DNA of 64,000 nucleotides. Source: Chelativorans intermedius. GTDB lineage: Bacteria > Pseudomonadota > Alphaproteobacteria > Rhizobiales > Rhizobiaceae. Below are positions 47,107 through 56,884 of this stretch, piece after piece; the stretch's first letter is position 1, and each line of letters starts with the position of its first letter. The notes under the pieces are model-generated. The model made no database searches, was not told the DNA's origin, and saw only the letters and a list, made by a program, of their open reading frames with translations. The stretch lies in the NCBI RefSeq assembly GCF_025398255.1, contig NZ_JAODNW010000005.1, positions 101,001 to 165,000 on the forward strand. Direction: 5' to 3'. A program made the translations under genes and the position numbers.

Positions 47107-47399
47107 CGGACAACGGCATGGCGGATGTGACCATCTATACCCGACTGGGCTGCGGCTACTGCGTTGCCGCCAAGCGGCTTCTGGACAGAAAGGGCGTCGG
47201 CTACACGGAGCACGATGCCAGTTTCTCCCCGCAGCTTCGCCAGGAGATGATAAGCCGCGCCAACGGGCGCGCCACCTTCCCGCAGATCTTCATCGGCGAT
47301 GTCCATGTCGGCGGCTCGGACGAGCTTCACGCGCTGGAGCGTGAAGGCAGGCTCGACGCGCTGCTTGCCGAGAAGGGCGTGGCGAGGGCCGGCGCATGA
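47103..47399 (+). CDS. grxC: Glutaredoxin 3 (GrxC-like)
   Basis: The 98-residue dithiol glutaredoxin has the active site TRLGCGYC (C17, C20), the TVP-type cis-proline region RATFPQIFIGDVHVGGSDEL, and the C-terminal LDALL helix. It reduces disulfides with glutathione. The first ATG overlaps the comF stop; Met6 would also give the conserved core. It also overlaps the following nitrilase gene by four bases, forming a comF-grxC-nit operon. Confidence 0.94.
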   Translation: MTDNGMADVTIYTRLGCGYCVAAKRLLDRKGVGYTEHDASFSPQLRQEMISRANGRATFPQIFIGDVHVGGSDELHALEREGRLDALLAEKGVARAGA

Positions 47400-48247
47400 G
47401 CACGGTGCGCGTGGCGGCGCTGCAGATGCGCTCGGGCATGGAGGTCGAGGAGAATGTGGGGGCCTTCGAGGCGCTGGTGCGCGAAGCGGCCGGCGAGGGC
47501 GCCGTCTATGTACAGAGCCCGGAGATGACCGGCATTCTGGTGCGCGAGCGCGCGATGCTGGAAGAGCGAATCCGCCCCGCGGGGGAGGACCCGCTCGTGC
47601 GCCGCGCCGCCGCGCTGGCGCGCGAACTGTCGCTCTTCGTGCATGTCGGCTCCACCGCCATCGCGCGCGGCGACGGCAAGGTGGCCAACCGCGCCTTCCT
47701 GTTCGGCCCGGACGGAAGCCTGGTCGCCACCTACGACAAGATCCACATGTTCGACGTCGATCTCGATCAGGGCGAGAGCTGGCGCGAGTCGGCCACCTAT
47801 GCGCCCGGCGGGGAGACGGTGGTGGCCGCCCTGCCCTTCGCCAGGCTCGGCCTGGCGATCTGCTACGACCTGCGTTTTCCGCAGCTCTTTCGCGCCCAGG
47901 CGCTGGCCGGGGCGGAGGTGCTCACCGTGCCTGCCGCCTTCACCCGCCAGACGGGCGAGGCGCACTGGCACGTGCTTGCCCGCGCCCGCGCCGTGGAAAA
48001 CGGCGCCTGGCTGATCGCTGCCGCCCAGGGCGGCCGCCATGAGGACGGGCGCGAGACCTATGGCCATTCGCTGATCGTCGATCCGTGGGGCCGCATCGTC
48101 GCGGAGGCCAACCACGACATGCCGGCGGTGGTGGTGGCCGACATCGAGCCGCAGGCGGCGGCGGCGGCGCGCGCGAAGATCCCCAACCTCAGGAACGCGC
48201 GGGATTTCGCGGTTGCCGAGAGAGTGTATGAGGGAGCGGCGTCATGA
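47396..48247 (+). CDS. Carbon-nitrogen hydrolase (Nit-like; deaminated glutathione amidase type)
   Basis: The 283-residue protein has the nitrilase triad: E43 (SPEMTG), K115 (YDKIHMFD) and C156 (AICYDLRFP). The DKIHMFDVD sequence places it with Nit1/YbeM-like enzymes that hydrolyse deaminated glutathione, which would suit its position directly after the glutaredoxin gene. It is coupled to its neighbours by ATGA overlaps at both ends. The substrate is inferred from this subfamily. Confidence 0.88.
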   Translation: MSTVRVAALQMRSGMEVEENVGAFEALVREAAGEGAVYVQSPEMTGILVRERAMLEERIRPAGEDPLVRRAAALARELSLFVHVGSTAIARGDGKVANRAFLFGPDGSLVATYDKIHMFDVDLDQGESWRESATYAPGGETVVAALPFARLGLAICYDLRFPQLFRAQALAGAEVLTVPAAFTRQTGEAHWHVLARARAVENGAWLIAAAQGGRHEDGRETYGHSLIVDPWGRIVAEANHDMPAVVVADIEPQAAAAARAKIPNLRNARDFAVAERVYEGAAS

Positions 48248-48669
48248 TCCGTTTCGGGCTCGTATGCGACAAGGACCACACCTTCGATGCCTGGTTCCGC
48301 AACGGCGAGGACTTCGAGACGCAGAAGGCGAGAAAGCTCGTCTCCTGCCCGCATTGCGGCTCGCTGGAGGTGGACAAGGCGCTGATGGTACCGGCCGTCG
48401 CCACCGGCCGCGACAAGGCGAAGGTGGCGCTCGGCCTGAGCGAGGAGCAGAAGAAGATGCTTGCCCAGCTCAAGGCGCTGTCCGAAAAGGTGCGCGAAAA
48501 CGCCGAATATGTGGGCGACAGGTTTGCCGAGGAGGCACGCAGGATCCACTTCGGCGAGGTGGAGGCGCGCGGCATCTACGGCGAGGCGACGCTCGAAGAG
48601 GTTCGCGGACTGGCCGAGGACGGGGTGGAGTTCATGCCGCTTCCGGTCTTTCCAGAGGACAGGAACTGA
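48244..48669 (+). CDS. DUF1178-family protein
   Basis: The 141-residue protein begins MIRFGLVCDKDHTFDAWFRN, has SCPHCGS with two cysteines that together with the first Cys may bind a metal, and ends in a conserved GEATLEEVRGLAEDGVEFMPLP segment. The family is widespread in proteobacteria, usually beside the nitrilase and glutaredoxin genes, and its function is unknown. The start overlaps the nitrilase stop. Confidence 0.88.
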   Translation: MIRFGLVCDKDHTFDAWFRNGEDFETQKARKLVSCPHCGSLEVDKALMVPAVATGRDKAKVALGLSEEQKKMLAQLKALSEKVRENAEYVGDRFAEEARRIHFGEVEARGIYGEATLEEVRGLAEDGVEFMPLPVFPEDRN

Positions 48670-48672
48670 CGC

Positions 48673-48712
48673 AAAAAGCCGGCGCCGCGGCATCGCTGCG
48701 GCGCCGGTTTCC
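48673..48712. terminator. Bidirectional terminator between convergent genes
   Basis: CCGGCGCCGC (48679-48688) pairs with GCGGCGCCGG (48698-48707) around a 9-base loop. An A-run (48673-48677) lies on one side and TTT on the other, so it can act in both directions. It sits in the 57-base gap between the DUF1178 gene and the convergent small secreted protein gene. Confidence 0.7.
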
Positions 48713-48726
48713 GTTTGCCTTCGCCT

Positions 48727-49020
48727 CTATTGGCGCAGGCGCCGCGGCTGTTCGATGCGCGTGGCGGGGATAGGCTCGGCGCGGACCTTGCCGGTGACAA
48801 CCAGCCCGCGCGCCTGCTCCTCGTCGCAGGTCGAACCGCCGCCGCCGGCCTTGCAGATCTCGGAGACGATCTGCTTGATGCAGTCGTCCGAATAGTCGGG
48901 CCATTTCTGCCCCTTGCACTTGTCCTCCGCCTGCGCGGCGCCGGTCATGAAGGAAAGGGCAAGCAGCCCCGCCGCGGCGGCGAGCGACAGGGATGCGGCT
49001 TTCGTGGCGTATGCGTTCAT
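48727..49020 (-). CDS. Small secreted four-cysteine protein, unknown function
   Basis: The 97-residue product has a clear signal peptide (LSLAAAAGLLALSFMTGAAQA) and a mature part of about 65 residues, beginning EDKCKGQKWPDYSDDC. It contains four cysteines (KCKG, DDCI, EICK, STCD) that could form two disulfides, and a basic C-terminus. AGGAGGA lies eight bases before the ATG. I do not recognise a named family. It stands alone, convergent with DUF1178 and 100 bases from ubiG. Confidence 0.7.
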   Translation of the reverse strand: MNAYATKAASLSLAAAAGLLALSFMTGAAQAEDKCKGQKWPDYSDDCIKQIVSEICKAGGGGSTCDEEQARGLVVTGKVRAEPIPATRIEQPRRLRQ

Positions 49021-49121
49021 GGGTCTGTCCTCCTGGTTCAAACAGGAGGTTTCTTGCACTGCCGTGCCTGAACCGGTTCTGAAAAACCCGCTCACGAGCG
49101 GTTCATCATCGCCGCCCTTCC

Positions 49122-49883
49122 TCAGCCGGAAGGCGGCGAGGCCGGCCTTTCGGCCAGCATCATGTAGTTCACGTCCATGTCGCGCGAGCGCTGCCAGCGG
49201 TCGGCCAGCGGGTTGTAGATGACGCCGGTGCGGTCCTTCACCGTCAGGCCGGCTGCGGCAAGGGCGCGCTCCAGCTCCTCCGGGCGCACCAGCTTGCCAT
49301 ACTGATGGGTGCCGCGCGGCAGCCAGCGCAGCACGTATTCGGCGCCGATGATGGCCAGGCCCAGCGCCTTCAGCGTGCGATTGATGGTGGCCACGAACAT
49401 CAGCCCGCCGGGATTGAGCATCGCCGCACAGCGGCCGATGAAGAACTCCACATCGGCCACATGCTCCACCACCTCCATGTTGAGGATGACGTCGAACCGT
49501 TCGCCCTGCTCGGCCAGCGCCTCCGCCGTCTCGGCGCGATAGTCCACCTTCACTCCGCCTGCCGCGGCGTGCAGCCTGGCCACCTCGATGTTGTTCTGCG
49601 AGGCATCCGCGCCCACCACCTCCGCGCCCAGCCGTGCCATCGGTTCGCACAGAAGGCCGCCGCCGCAGCCGATGTCCAGGAAGCGCAGGCCCTGGAAGGG
49701 ATGGGGCGCGCGCGGATCGCGGCCGAAATGCGCTGCCACATGGTCGCGGATATAGGCCAGCCGCACCGGATTGAACTTGTGCAGCGTGCGGAACTTCCCC
49801 TTCGGGTCCCACCATTCGGCGGCCAGCGCGGAGAAACGCTCCACTTCTCCGGCGTCGATGGTCGTGCGTCGGGCCTCTGGCAT
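49122..49883 (-). CDS. ubiG: Ubiquinone biosynthesis O-methyltransferase UbiG
   Basis: UbiG methylates two hydroxyl groups in ubiquinone synthesis. The 253-residue protein has SAM motif [28 protein letters not shown], and [15 protein letters not shown], plus the membrane-interacting insert near [22 protein letters not shown] at 49883 with AGAGGAGA upstream gives the normal N-terminus ([20 protein letters not shown]). It is divergent from lysC. Confidence 0.95.
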   Translation of the reverse strand: MPEARRTTIDAGEVERFSALAAEWWDPKGKFRTLHKFNPVRLAYIRDHVAAHFGRDPRAPHPFQGLRFLDIGCGGGLLCEPMARLGAEVVGADASQNNIEVARLHAAAGGVKVDYRAETAEALAEQGERFDVILNMEVVEHVADVEFFIGRCAAMLNPGGLMFVATINRTLKALGLAIIGAEYVLRWLPRGTHQYGKLVRPEELERALAAAGLTVKDRTGVIYNPLADRWQRSRDMDVNYMMLAERPASPPSG

Positions 49884-50184
49884 TGGCGTGGTCTCCTCTC
49901 GCGCAGGAAACAAGTCGTTTGACGGGATGGGAATGTCAAGGTGCCAGCGCCGGCCGATCGCCAGGCGATGCCGCTCAGGGCCGCGAAACCGGCGCGGGCG
50001 CAGCCGCTTGGCCGGTTTCACGGCAATTTTCTTTCCCCTTCCGTCGCTTCAGCGTTCGCATCGTTCCCTTCCTTCTTGCGGGCGCTGCATCTATTGGCTA
50101 TGGAAGCCCGCGCGCTGCGGGAGAGGACGTGGCGCACCGTTTCATTGCATCGAGAGCCTCAAAAAAAGGGCATTTCCGAACACC
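49884..50184. other. 301-base divergent intergenic region, ubiG and lysC
   Basis: For lysC, TTGCGG (50076-50081), 17 bases, TATGGA (50099-50104) is a modest promoter candidate. For ubiG, TTGACA (49939-49934, minus strand) is a good -35 but its -10 position (GACTTG) is poor. A run of A residues lies at 50161-50167. No gene, tRNA or riboswitch structure is evident; lysC in this group is not preceded by a recognisable lysine riboswitch here. Confidence 0.4.
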
Positions 50185-51459
50185 ATGGCGCGCATCGTGA
50201 TGAAATTCGGCGGAACGTCCGTCGCCGACATCGCCCGCATCCACAATGTGGCGCGCCACGTCAAACGCGAGGTGGATGCCGGGCACGAGGTGGCCGTCGT
50301 GGTCTCGGCCATGGCCGGCAAGACCAACGAGCTGGTGCAGTGGGCACAGGAGATGCCCAGGGTGTCGGGTGCCGACTCGCCGTTCTTCGATGCGCGCGAA
50401 TACGACACCATCGTCGCCTCCGGCGAGCAGGTGACGAGCGGGCTTCTGGCCATCGCGCTGCAGTCCATCGGTGTCGATGCGCGCTCCTGGCAGGGCTGGC
50501 AGATTCCCATCCGCACCGACAATGCGCATGGCGCGGCCCGCATTCTCGAAATCGACGGCAGCGAGATCGTGCGCCGCATGGGGCTTGGCCAGGTGGCGGT
50601 CATCACCGGCTTTCAGGGCCTTGCGCCCGACAACCGCATCGCCACGCTGGGCCGTGGCGGCTCCGACACCAGCGCCGTGGCGGTGGCTGCGGCGCTGAAG
50701 GCCGATCGCTGCGACATCTACACCGACGTGGATGGCGTCTATACCACCGATCCGCGCGTCGAGCCGAAGGCGCGGCGGCTTTCGCGCATCTCCTTCGAGG
50801 AGATGCTGGAGCTTGCCTCGCAGGGCGCAAAGGTGCTGCAGGTGCGCTCGGTGGAGCTGGCCATGGTGCACAAGGTCAGAACCTTTGTAAGATCGTCATT
50901 CGAGGACCCGGACGCGCCGGGCATGGGCGATTTCGACAACCCGCCCGGAACGCTCATTTGCGACGAGGATGAAATCGTGGAACAGCAAGTCGTCACCGGC
51001 ATCGCCTATGCCAAGGACGAGGCGCAGATCTCGCTGCGCCGCGTGGCCGACCGGCCGGGGGTCTCAGCCGGCATCTTCGGGCCGCTGGCGGAGGCCAACA
51101 TCAATGTCGACATGATCGTCCAGAACGTGTCGGAGGACGGCTCGAAGACGGACATGACCTTCACCGTGCCCACCGGCGACCTGGAAAAGGCGGTGCGCGT
51201 TCTGGAAAAGGTGAAGGACAGCGTGGGCTTCGACGTCATCCAGTCGGAGGCGGGCCTCGTCAAGGTTTCCGTCATCGGCATCGGCATGCGCAGCCATGCG
51301 GGCGTTGCCGCCACCGCCTTCAAGGCCCTGGCCGAAAAGGGCATCAACATCCGTGCCATCACCACTTCCGAGATCAAGATTTCCATCCTGATCGACGGTC
51401 CCTACGCAGAATTGGCCGTGCGCACTTTGCATTCCGTCTACGGTCTCGATAAGCAATAG
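50185..51459 (+). CDS. lysC: Aspartate kinase
   Basis: LysC phosphorylates aspartate, the first step toward lysine, threonine and methionine. The 424-residue product has the kinase core MARIVMKFGGTSVADIARI, GRGGSDTSAVAVAAAL, YTDVDGVYTTDPR, and two C-terminal ACT domains (about 265-420) that give feedback control. Together with lysA it supplies the DAP/lysine pathway. It is followed by ptsP after 73 bases, as in most Hyphomicrobiales. Confidence 0.96.
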   Translation: MARIVMKFGGTSVADIARIHNVARHVKREVDAGHEVAVVVSAMAGKTNELVQWAQEMPRVSGADSPFFDAREYDTIVASGEQVTSGLLAIALQSIGVDARSWQGWQIPIRTDNAHGAARILEIDGSEIVRRMGLGQVAVITGFQGLAPDNRIATLGRGGSDTSAVAVAAALKADRCDIYTDVDGVYTTDPRVEPKARRLSRISFEEMLELASQGAKVLQVRSVELAMVHKVRTFVRSSFEDPDAPGMGDFDNPPGTLICDEDEIVEQQVVTGIAYAKDEAQISLRRVADRPGVSAGIFGPLAEANINVDMIVQNVSEDGSKTDMTFTVPTGDLEKAVRVLEKVKDSVGFDVIQSEAGLVKVSVIGIGMRSHAGVAATAFKALAEKGINIRAITTSEIKISILIDGPYAELAVRTLHSVYGLDKQ

Positions 51460-51532
51460 GACTATAATAGTCTTCAACCATGCCCGTGGCGCCGCCCCCT
51501 GGCGGGGCCGGGCGGGTCTTGGAGTAGGTCCG

Positions 51533-53803
51533 ATGCGAGAGACTGCCGCAGGTCCGCGCGTATTGCTGAAGCGTCTCCGCGAACTGATGGCGGAGCCGAT
51601 GGAGCCGCAGGAGCGGCTCGACCGTATCGTGCGCGAAATTGCCCAGAACATGGTGGCGGAGGTCTGCTCCCTCTATATCCTGCGCGCCGATTCGGTTCTC
51701 GAACTCTATGCCACCGAGGGCCTGAACCCCAAGGCGGTGCACATGGCGCAGCTTCGCCTCGGCCAGGGTCTGGTGGGCACCATCGCCGCCAGCGCGCGTA
51801 CGCTCAACCTTTCCGATGCGCAGAAGCATCCCGCTTTCGCCTATCTGCCGGAAACGGGGGAGGAGGTATATCACTCCTTCCTCGGCGTTCCTGTGCTGCG
51901 GGCCGGGCGCACGCTCGGCGTGCTGGTGGTGCAGAACCGCACGCAGCGCCACTATCGCGAGGACGAGGAGGAGGCGCTGGAGACCGTGGCCATGGTGATC
52001 GCGGAGATGATCGCCACGGGGGATCTGGCGCGGCTGACGCGGCCCGGGATCGAGCTCGACCTCAGCCGCTCGGTCAGCCTCAAGGGGCTTTCCTTCAACG
52101 ACGGCGTTGGGCTTGGCCACGTGGTGCTGCACGAGCCGCGAATCGTCGTCACCAACCTGTTCAACGAGGACAGCGACCGGGAGATGGAGCGGCTGGAGAC
52201 GGCGCTTTCCTCGCTCCGGCTGTCCATCGACGACATGCTGTCGCGGCGCGACGTGGCCTTCGAGGGCGAGCACCGGGCGGTGCTCGAAGCCTATCGCATG
52301 TTCGCCAACGACCGTGGCTGGGTGCGCCGGCTGGAGGAGGCGGTGCGCAACGGCCTGACGGCGGAAGCGGCGGTGGAAAAGGTGCAAAGCGACATGCGCG
52401 CGCGCATGCTGCACATGACCGATCCGTATCTGCGCGAGCGCATGAGCGATTTCGACGATCTCGCCAACCGCCTGCTGCGCCAGCTCATGGGGCGCGGGCC
52501 GGATGCGCTGGCCGAGATCGTGCCGAAGGATGCCATTCTCGTGGCCCGCTCCATGGGCGCGGCGGAGCTTCTCGATTATCCGCGCGAGCGGCTGCGCGGG
52601 CTCGTTCTGGAGGATGGGACGCCCACCAGCCACATCGTCATCGTAGCGCGCGCCCTGGGCGTGCCGACGGTCGGCCAGGTCAAGGGCGCGGTGTCCATGT
52701 CGGAAAACGGCGACGCCATCATCGTCGACGGCGAGGACGGCCAGGTGCATCTGCGTCCGCAGGCCGACATCGAGGCAGCCTATGCCGAGAAGGTGCGCTT
52801 CCGTGCCCGCCGCCAACAGCTCTACCGCACGCTGCGCGACAAGCCGGCGCAGACGCGGGACGGTGTGCCGATCGAGCTGCTGATGAATGCCGGGCTTGCC
52901 GTCGACCTGCCGCAGCTTGCCCAGTCGGGGGCCGACGGCATCGGCCTTTTCCGTACCGAGCTGCAGTTCATGGTGGCGTTCACCTTTCCACGGGTGGAGG
53001 CGCAGGAACGGCTCTACCGCGAGGTGCTGGATGCGGCGGGCGACAAGCCCGTCACCTTCCGCACCATCGACATCGGCGGCGACAAGGTGCTGCCCTATTT
53101 CAAGGGTGCCCAGCACGAGGAAAACCCCGCGCTCGGCTGGCGCGCCATCCGGCTTACGCTCGACAGGCCGGGGCTTTTGCGCACGCAGATCCGGGCGCTG
53201 CTCAAGGCCGCCGGCGGGCGCGAGCTGAAGCTCATGCTGCCCATGGTGACGGAGGTGGACGAGATCCGCCAGGCGCGCGCCATTATCGACCGGGAGGTGC
53301 GCCATCTCTCGCGCTTCGCCTATCTGCTGCCGACGAGCCTGAAGCTCGGCGCGATGATCGAGGTGCCGTCTCTTCTGTGGCAGCTCGAGGAGCTGATGAA
53401 GGCGGTGGACTTCGTCTCCGTGGGCTCCAACGACCTGTTCCAGTTCGTCACCGCCACCGACCGCGGCAACACCCGCATCGCCGAGCGTTTCGACCCGCTC
53501 GGCGTGCCGTTCCTGCGGCTGTTGCGCCAGATCGTGCGGGCCGGGCAGGCGGCCCACACGCCGGTGACGCTGTGCGGGGAGCTGGCGGGGCGGCCCATCT
53601 CGGCCATGGCGCTGCTCGGCATCGGCTACCGCTCCATCTCCATGGCGCCCGCCTCCATCGGCCCGGTGAAGGCGATGGTGCGCGAGCTGCCGCTTGGCCG
53701 GCTTGCCGAGCGCATGGAGGAAATGCTTGCCAATCACGGCGCAAGGACCGATATCCGCGCCGAGCTCTCGGCCTTCGCCCGCGAGCACGACATTCCCCTC
53801 TGA
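51533..53803 (+). CDS. ptsP: Phosphoenolpyruvate-protein phosphotransferase PtsP (EI-Ntr)
   Basis: PtsP is enzyme I of the nitrogen-related phosphotransfer system; it is phosphorylated by PEP and passes phosphate to NPr. The 756-residue protein has an N-terminal GAF domain (about 20-160), the EI N-terminal domain with phospho-histidine H367 in DGTPTSHIVIVARALG, and the PEP-utilising barrel with LFRTELQFMV, SVGSNDLFQFV and the active Cys in LCGELAGRP. GGAG precedes the ATG. NPr and EIIA-Ntr genes are not in the window. Confidence 0.95.
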   Translation: MRETAAGPRVLLKRLRELMAEPMEPQERLDRIVREIAQNMVAEVCSLYILRADSVLELYATEGLNPKAVHMAQLRLGQGLVGTIAASARTLNLSDAQKHPAFAYLPETGEEVYHSFLGVPVLRAGRTLGVLVVQNRTQRHYREDEEEALETVAMVIAEMIATGDLARLTRPGIELDLSRSVSLKGLSFNDGVGLGHVVLHEPRIVVTNLFNEDSDREMERLETALSSLRLSIDDMLSRRDVAFEGEHRAVLEAYRMFANDRGWVRRLEEAVRNGLTAEAAVEKVQSDMRARMLHMTDPYLRERMSDFDDLANRLLRQLMGRGPDALAEIVPKDAILVARSMGAAELLDYPRERLRGLVLEDGTPTSHIVIVARALGVPTVGQVKGAVSMSENGDAIIVDGEDGQVHLRPQADIEAAYAEKVRFRARRQQLYRTLRDKPAQTRDGVPIELLMNAGLAVDLPQLAQSGADGIGLFRTELQFMVAFTFPRVEAQERLYREVLDAAGDKPVTFRTIDIGGDKVLPYFKGAQHEENPALGWRAIRLTLDRPGLLRTQIRALLKAAGGRELKLMLPMVTEVDEIRQARAIIDREVRHLSRFAYLLPTSLKLGAMIEVPSLLWQLEELMKAVDFVSVGSNDLFQFVTATDRGNTRIAERFDPLGVPFLRLLRQIVRAGQAAHTPVTLCGELAGRPISAMALLGIGYRSISMAPASIGPVKAMVRELPLGRLAERMEEMLANHGARTDIRAELSAFAREHDIPL

Positions 53804-53819
53804 CTGCAAGATGTGAGCG

Positions 53820-54899
53820 ATGACAGAGCTGCCGCGCGACCGGATGGACCAGGTTCTGAAGCGTTTCGAGCTTCTCGAGGCGCAGATGGCGGCCGGGCCG
53901 TCGCCGGAGGAATATGTCAGGCTCGCCTCCGAATATGCCGATCTGCAGGAGCTTGCCGACAGCATCCGCGCGCTGAGAAAGGCGGAAGGCGAGCTTGCCG
54001 ATCTCGACGCCATGATCGCCGACCGCACGACCGAGCGCGAGATGCGCGAACTGGCACAGGCCGACCGCGAGGAGGTGCTGGCGCGGCTGGAGGAGCTGCG
54101 CCAGAAGCTCAGGCTTCTCATGATGCCCAAGGACGCCGCCGACGATAAGAACGTGATCCTGGAGATCCGCGCCGGCACGGGCGGCGACGAGGCGGCGCTT
54201 TTCGCCGGCGATCTCTTCCGCATGTACGAGCGCTACGCGGCGGAGAAGGGATGGCGCGTGGAGGTGATGTCCGCCAGCGAGGGCGAGGCCGGCGGTTACA
54301 AGGAGATCATCGCCGCGGTCTCCGGGCGCGGCGTGTTCGCGCGGCTGAAGTTCGAGTCGGGCGTCCACCGCGTGCAGCGCGTGCCGGTGACGGAGGCGCA
54401 GGGGCGCATCCACACCTCGGCGGCCACCGTGGCCGTGCTGCCGGAGGCCGAGGAGATCGACGTCGAAATCCGGCCCGAGGACGTGCGCATCGACACCATG
54501 CGCGCCTCGGGCGCCGGCGGCCAGCACGTCAACACCACCGATTCGGCCGTGCGCGTCACCCACATTCCCACCGGCATCGTGGTCGTGCAGGCGGAGAAGT
54601 CGCAGCACCAGAACCGGGCGCGCGCCATGCAGATCCTGCGCGCGCGGCTGTTCGACGCCCAGCGCATGAAGGCCGCCGACGAGCGCTCGGCGGCGCGGCG
54701 GCTGCAGGTGGGCACCGGCGACCGCTCGGAGCGCATCCGCACCTACAACTTCCCGCAGGGCCGGGTGACCGACCACCGCATCAACCTCACCCTCTACAAG
54801 CTCGATCGGGTGATGGAGGGCGAGCTCGACGAGGTGATCGACGCGCTGATCGCCGACCACCAGTCGAAGCTGCTGGCCGAGATGGGGTCGGATGGCTGA
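53820..54899 (+). CDS. prfA: Peptide chain release factor 1
   Basis: RF1 recognises UAA and UAG and triggers peptide release. The 359-residue protein has the codon-recognition PVT motif (189-191) in [17 protein letters not shown] and the GGQ motif (233-235) in [18 protein letters not shown]. Its start codon lies 17 bases after the ptsP stop, and its 3' end overlaps prmC by eight bases, which is coupled because PrmC methylates the GGQ glutamine. Confidence 0.98.
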   Translation: MTELPRDRMDQVLKRFELLEAQMAAGPSPEEYVRLASEYADLQELADSIRALRKAEGELADLDAMIADRTTEREMRELAQADREEVLARLEELRQKLRLLMMPKDAADDKNVILEIRAGTGGDEAALFAGDLFRMYERYAAEKGWRVEVMSASEGEAGGYKEIIAAVSGRGVFARLKFESGVHRVQRVPVTEAQGRIHTSAATVAVLPEAEEIDVEIRPEDVRIDTMRASGAGGQHVNTTDSAVRVTHIPTGIVVVQAEKSQHQNRARAMQILRARLFDAQRMKAADERSAARRLQVGTGDRSERIRTYNFPQGRVTDHRINLTLYKLDRVMEGELDEVIDALIADHQSKLLAEMGSDG

Positions 54900-55773
54900 G
54901 GCTTCGCCTGCCACGCTCGGCGCGCTGCTGCAGGATGCGCGCCGGCTCCTGGCCGAGGCGGGCATCGCGGAGGCAGCGCTCGAAGCGCAGCTTCTCGTCG
55001 AGCATTTCACGGCGACCACGCGGGTCGAGGCCATCGCCGCGCCCGAGCGGCCGGTGGCGGCGGCTGCCGCCGATGCGCTCATGGAGGCGCTCCGGCGCCG
55101 GCGCGACGGCGTGCCCGTCCACCGCATCCTGGGTTATCGCGAGTTCTACGGCCTGCGGCTGACGCTCTCCCCCGGCACGCTGGAGCCGCGCCCGGATACC
55201 GAGACGCTGGTGGATCTGGTGCTGCCGCACGCCCGCCGCACCGTGGCGCGCACGGGGCGCTGCCGCATCCTCGATCTGGGCACGGGCAGCGGCGCCATCG
55301 CGCTGGCGCTGCTGAGCGCGGTGCCGCAGGCCGAGGCCGTCGGCGTGGATATTTGCGAGGATGCCCTTGCGACGGCACGCGCCAATGCCGATATGAACGG
55401 GTATGGCGCACGCTTTCGGGCGCTGTGGTCCGAGTGGCTGCGGGACGTGGAAGGCCGGTTCGACCTCATCGTGTCCAACCCGCCCTACATACCCACGGCC
55501 GATCTCGACACGCTGTCGCGCGAGGTGCGCGAGCACGACCCGCGCCGGGCGCTCGATGGCGGCGCCGACGGGCTCGACTTCTACAGGGCGATGGCTCAGG
55601 GCGCCCGCCGCCACCTGGCGGCGGAGGGCGCTGTGGCGGTGGAAACGGGCCACGACCAGAAGGCCGCCGTGGAGGCCGTGTTCTCCGCTTGCGGGTGGCG
55701 CCTGGTGGTTGCCGCGCGCGATCTGGGCGGACGCGACAGGGCGATGATGTTCCGCCCGCAGGGCAACGCATGA
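54892..55773 (+). CDS. prmC: Release factor glutamine methyltransferase
   Basis: PrmC (HemK) methylates the GGQ glutamine of RF1 and RF2. The 293-residue product has an N-terminal helical domain, SAM motif [16 protein letters not shown] and the catalytic NPPYIP (196-201). The overlap with prfA means the modifier is translated with its substrate. The start is the ATG within the prfA end. Confidence 0.97.
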   Translation: MAEASPATLGALLQDARRLLAEAGIAEAALEAQLLVEHFTATTRVEAIAAPERPVAAAAADALMEALRRRRDGVPVHRILGYREFYGLRLTLSPGTLEPRPDTETLVDLVLPHARRTVARTGRCRILDLGTGSGAIALALLSAVPQAEAVGVDICEDALATARANADMNGYGARFRALWSEWLRDVEGRFDLIVSNPPYIPTADLDTLSREVREHDPRRALDGGADGLDFYRAMAQGARRHLAAEGAVAVETGHDQKAAVEAVFSACGWRLVVAARDLGGRDRAMMFRPQGNA

Positions 55774-56076
55774 AGACTTTGGAAAAAAGACTTGGCAATG
55801 GGTGGGAATGCCGCTAGTTTCCGCCTGCCGGATGAGACGAAGCAGGCAGCGCCGTTTTCGATTCGGTTCCCGCGGACAGACTGCCCCTTTGCGTTACCAA
55901 CGCATGCGCTTCGTGCGGGGATCATCGGGCAAGTGATCAGGAAGCGAACCAGGATGGCCTTCGCGCCCGCCGAGGTGCGCACACAGCCAAGGGAAATTGT
56001 GAGATAGCCGGCCTGGCGCCCGTTGTCTCGGCAATTGGCACGCGAATCGACGATTGTCTCAAATGAAGAGAATGGA
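55774..56076 (+). other. 303-base gap with candidate promoter for the DUF4167 gene
   Basis: TTGGCA (55792-55797), 17 bases, TAGTTT (55815-55820) could start transcription for the downstream gene, giving a leader of about 250 bases. A small TGCGTT-ACC-AACGCA inverted repeat lies inside the leader. Short open frames here show no coding character. No RNA gene is recognised. Confidence 0.35.
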
Positions 56077-56808
56077 ATGAGGCCACAACAGCAGAACAGG
56101 CGTATGCGCGGACGCGGCAACAACCGTAAGGGGCCGAACCCGCTCAACCGCAGCTATGAGAGCAACGGCCCGGATGTGAAGATCCGCGGCACGGCGCAGC
56201 AGATCGCCGACAAATATGCCACCCTCGCGCGAGACGCGCAGAGCGCCGGCGACCGCGTGATGGCCGAGAACTACCTGCAGCATGCCGAGCACTACAACCG
56301 GATCATCGCCGCCGCCCAGGCGCAGATGCAGCCGCAGCAGAGCTTCCGCGACAGCCAGGACAGCCAGGAAGAAGCGGACGAAGACCAGGACGAGCAGGAA
56401 GCGGCGCCGCGCTCGGAGGGCCGGCAGGCCCGGCGCGTGGAGGATGGCTCCGGCCCGCAGTCCGTCATCGACGGCATCCCCGCCGAGGTTGCCATGGAGG
56501 CCGAAGGCAACCGCGCCAATGGCGTGAAGGCCAACGGCAAGGCCAATGGCCATGCCCCGGCGGATGCCGCCGCCCCTGCCGGCGAGGCCGCCGAGACCGC
56601 CGAAAGGCCCGCCAGAAGAAGGGGCAGGACCGCCTCTGCCGAGGCGGAAGGGGAAGCCGCATCGCCGGCCGGCGAGGCTGCCACCGCCGAAGAGCAGGAG
56701 GCGCCGAAGCCTGTGAAGCGCGTGCGGCGCACCCGCAAGAAGGCGGCCTCCGACACGGTGGAAGCCGGCGAGGGCCAGCCTTCCGAGCAGGCTGCGGCCC
56801 AGGGCTGA
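56077..56808 (+). CDS. DUF4167-family protein, putative nucleic-acid-binding
   Basis: The 243-residue protein has a conserved N-terminus, MRPQQQNRRMRGRGNNRKGP (basic, RGG-like), then KIRGTAQQIADKYATLARDAQ and GDRVMAENYLQHAEHYNRII, which form the DUF4167 core. The rest is low-complexity Ala/Glu/Lys with KPVKRVRRTRKKA near the end and is probably disordered. The family is largely alphaproteobacterial and lies after prmC, suggesting an RNA- or ribosome-linked role. No function is established. Confidence 0.88.
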   Translation: MRPQQQNRRMRGRGNNRKGPNPLNRSYESNGPDVKIRGTAQQIADKYATLARDAQSAGDRVMAENYLQHAEHYNRIIAAAQAQMQPQQSFRDSQDSQEEADEDQDEQEAAPRSEGRQARRVEDGSGPQSVIDGIPAEVAMEAEGNRANGVKANGKANGHAPADAAAPAGEAAETAERPARRRGRTASAEAEGEAASPAGEAATAEEQEAPKPVKRVRRTRKKAASDTVEAGEGQPSEQAAAQG

Positions 56809-56884
56809 GCCCGATTTCCACGGCATGATGATGAGCGGCGGGCAGTGCCCGCCGCAATGTGTTTGCGGCGGCTGCAGGGTTCAT

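Noticed and set aside
51374..54223. Long minus-strand open frame across ptsP and the prfA start
   Set aside because: Both plus-strand genes are complete and motif-bearing; the shadow has no domain.
55797..56007. Small open frame in the prmC-DUF4167 gap
   Set aside because: It has no ribosome-binding site, no known homologue and no coding character.
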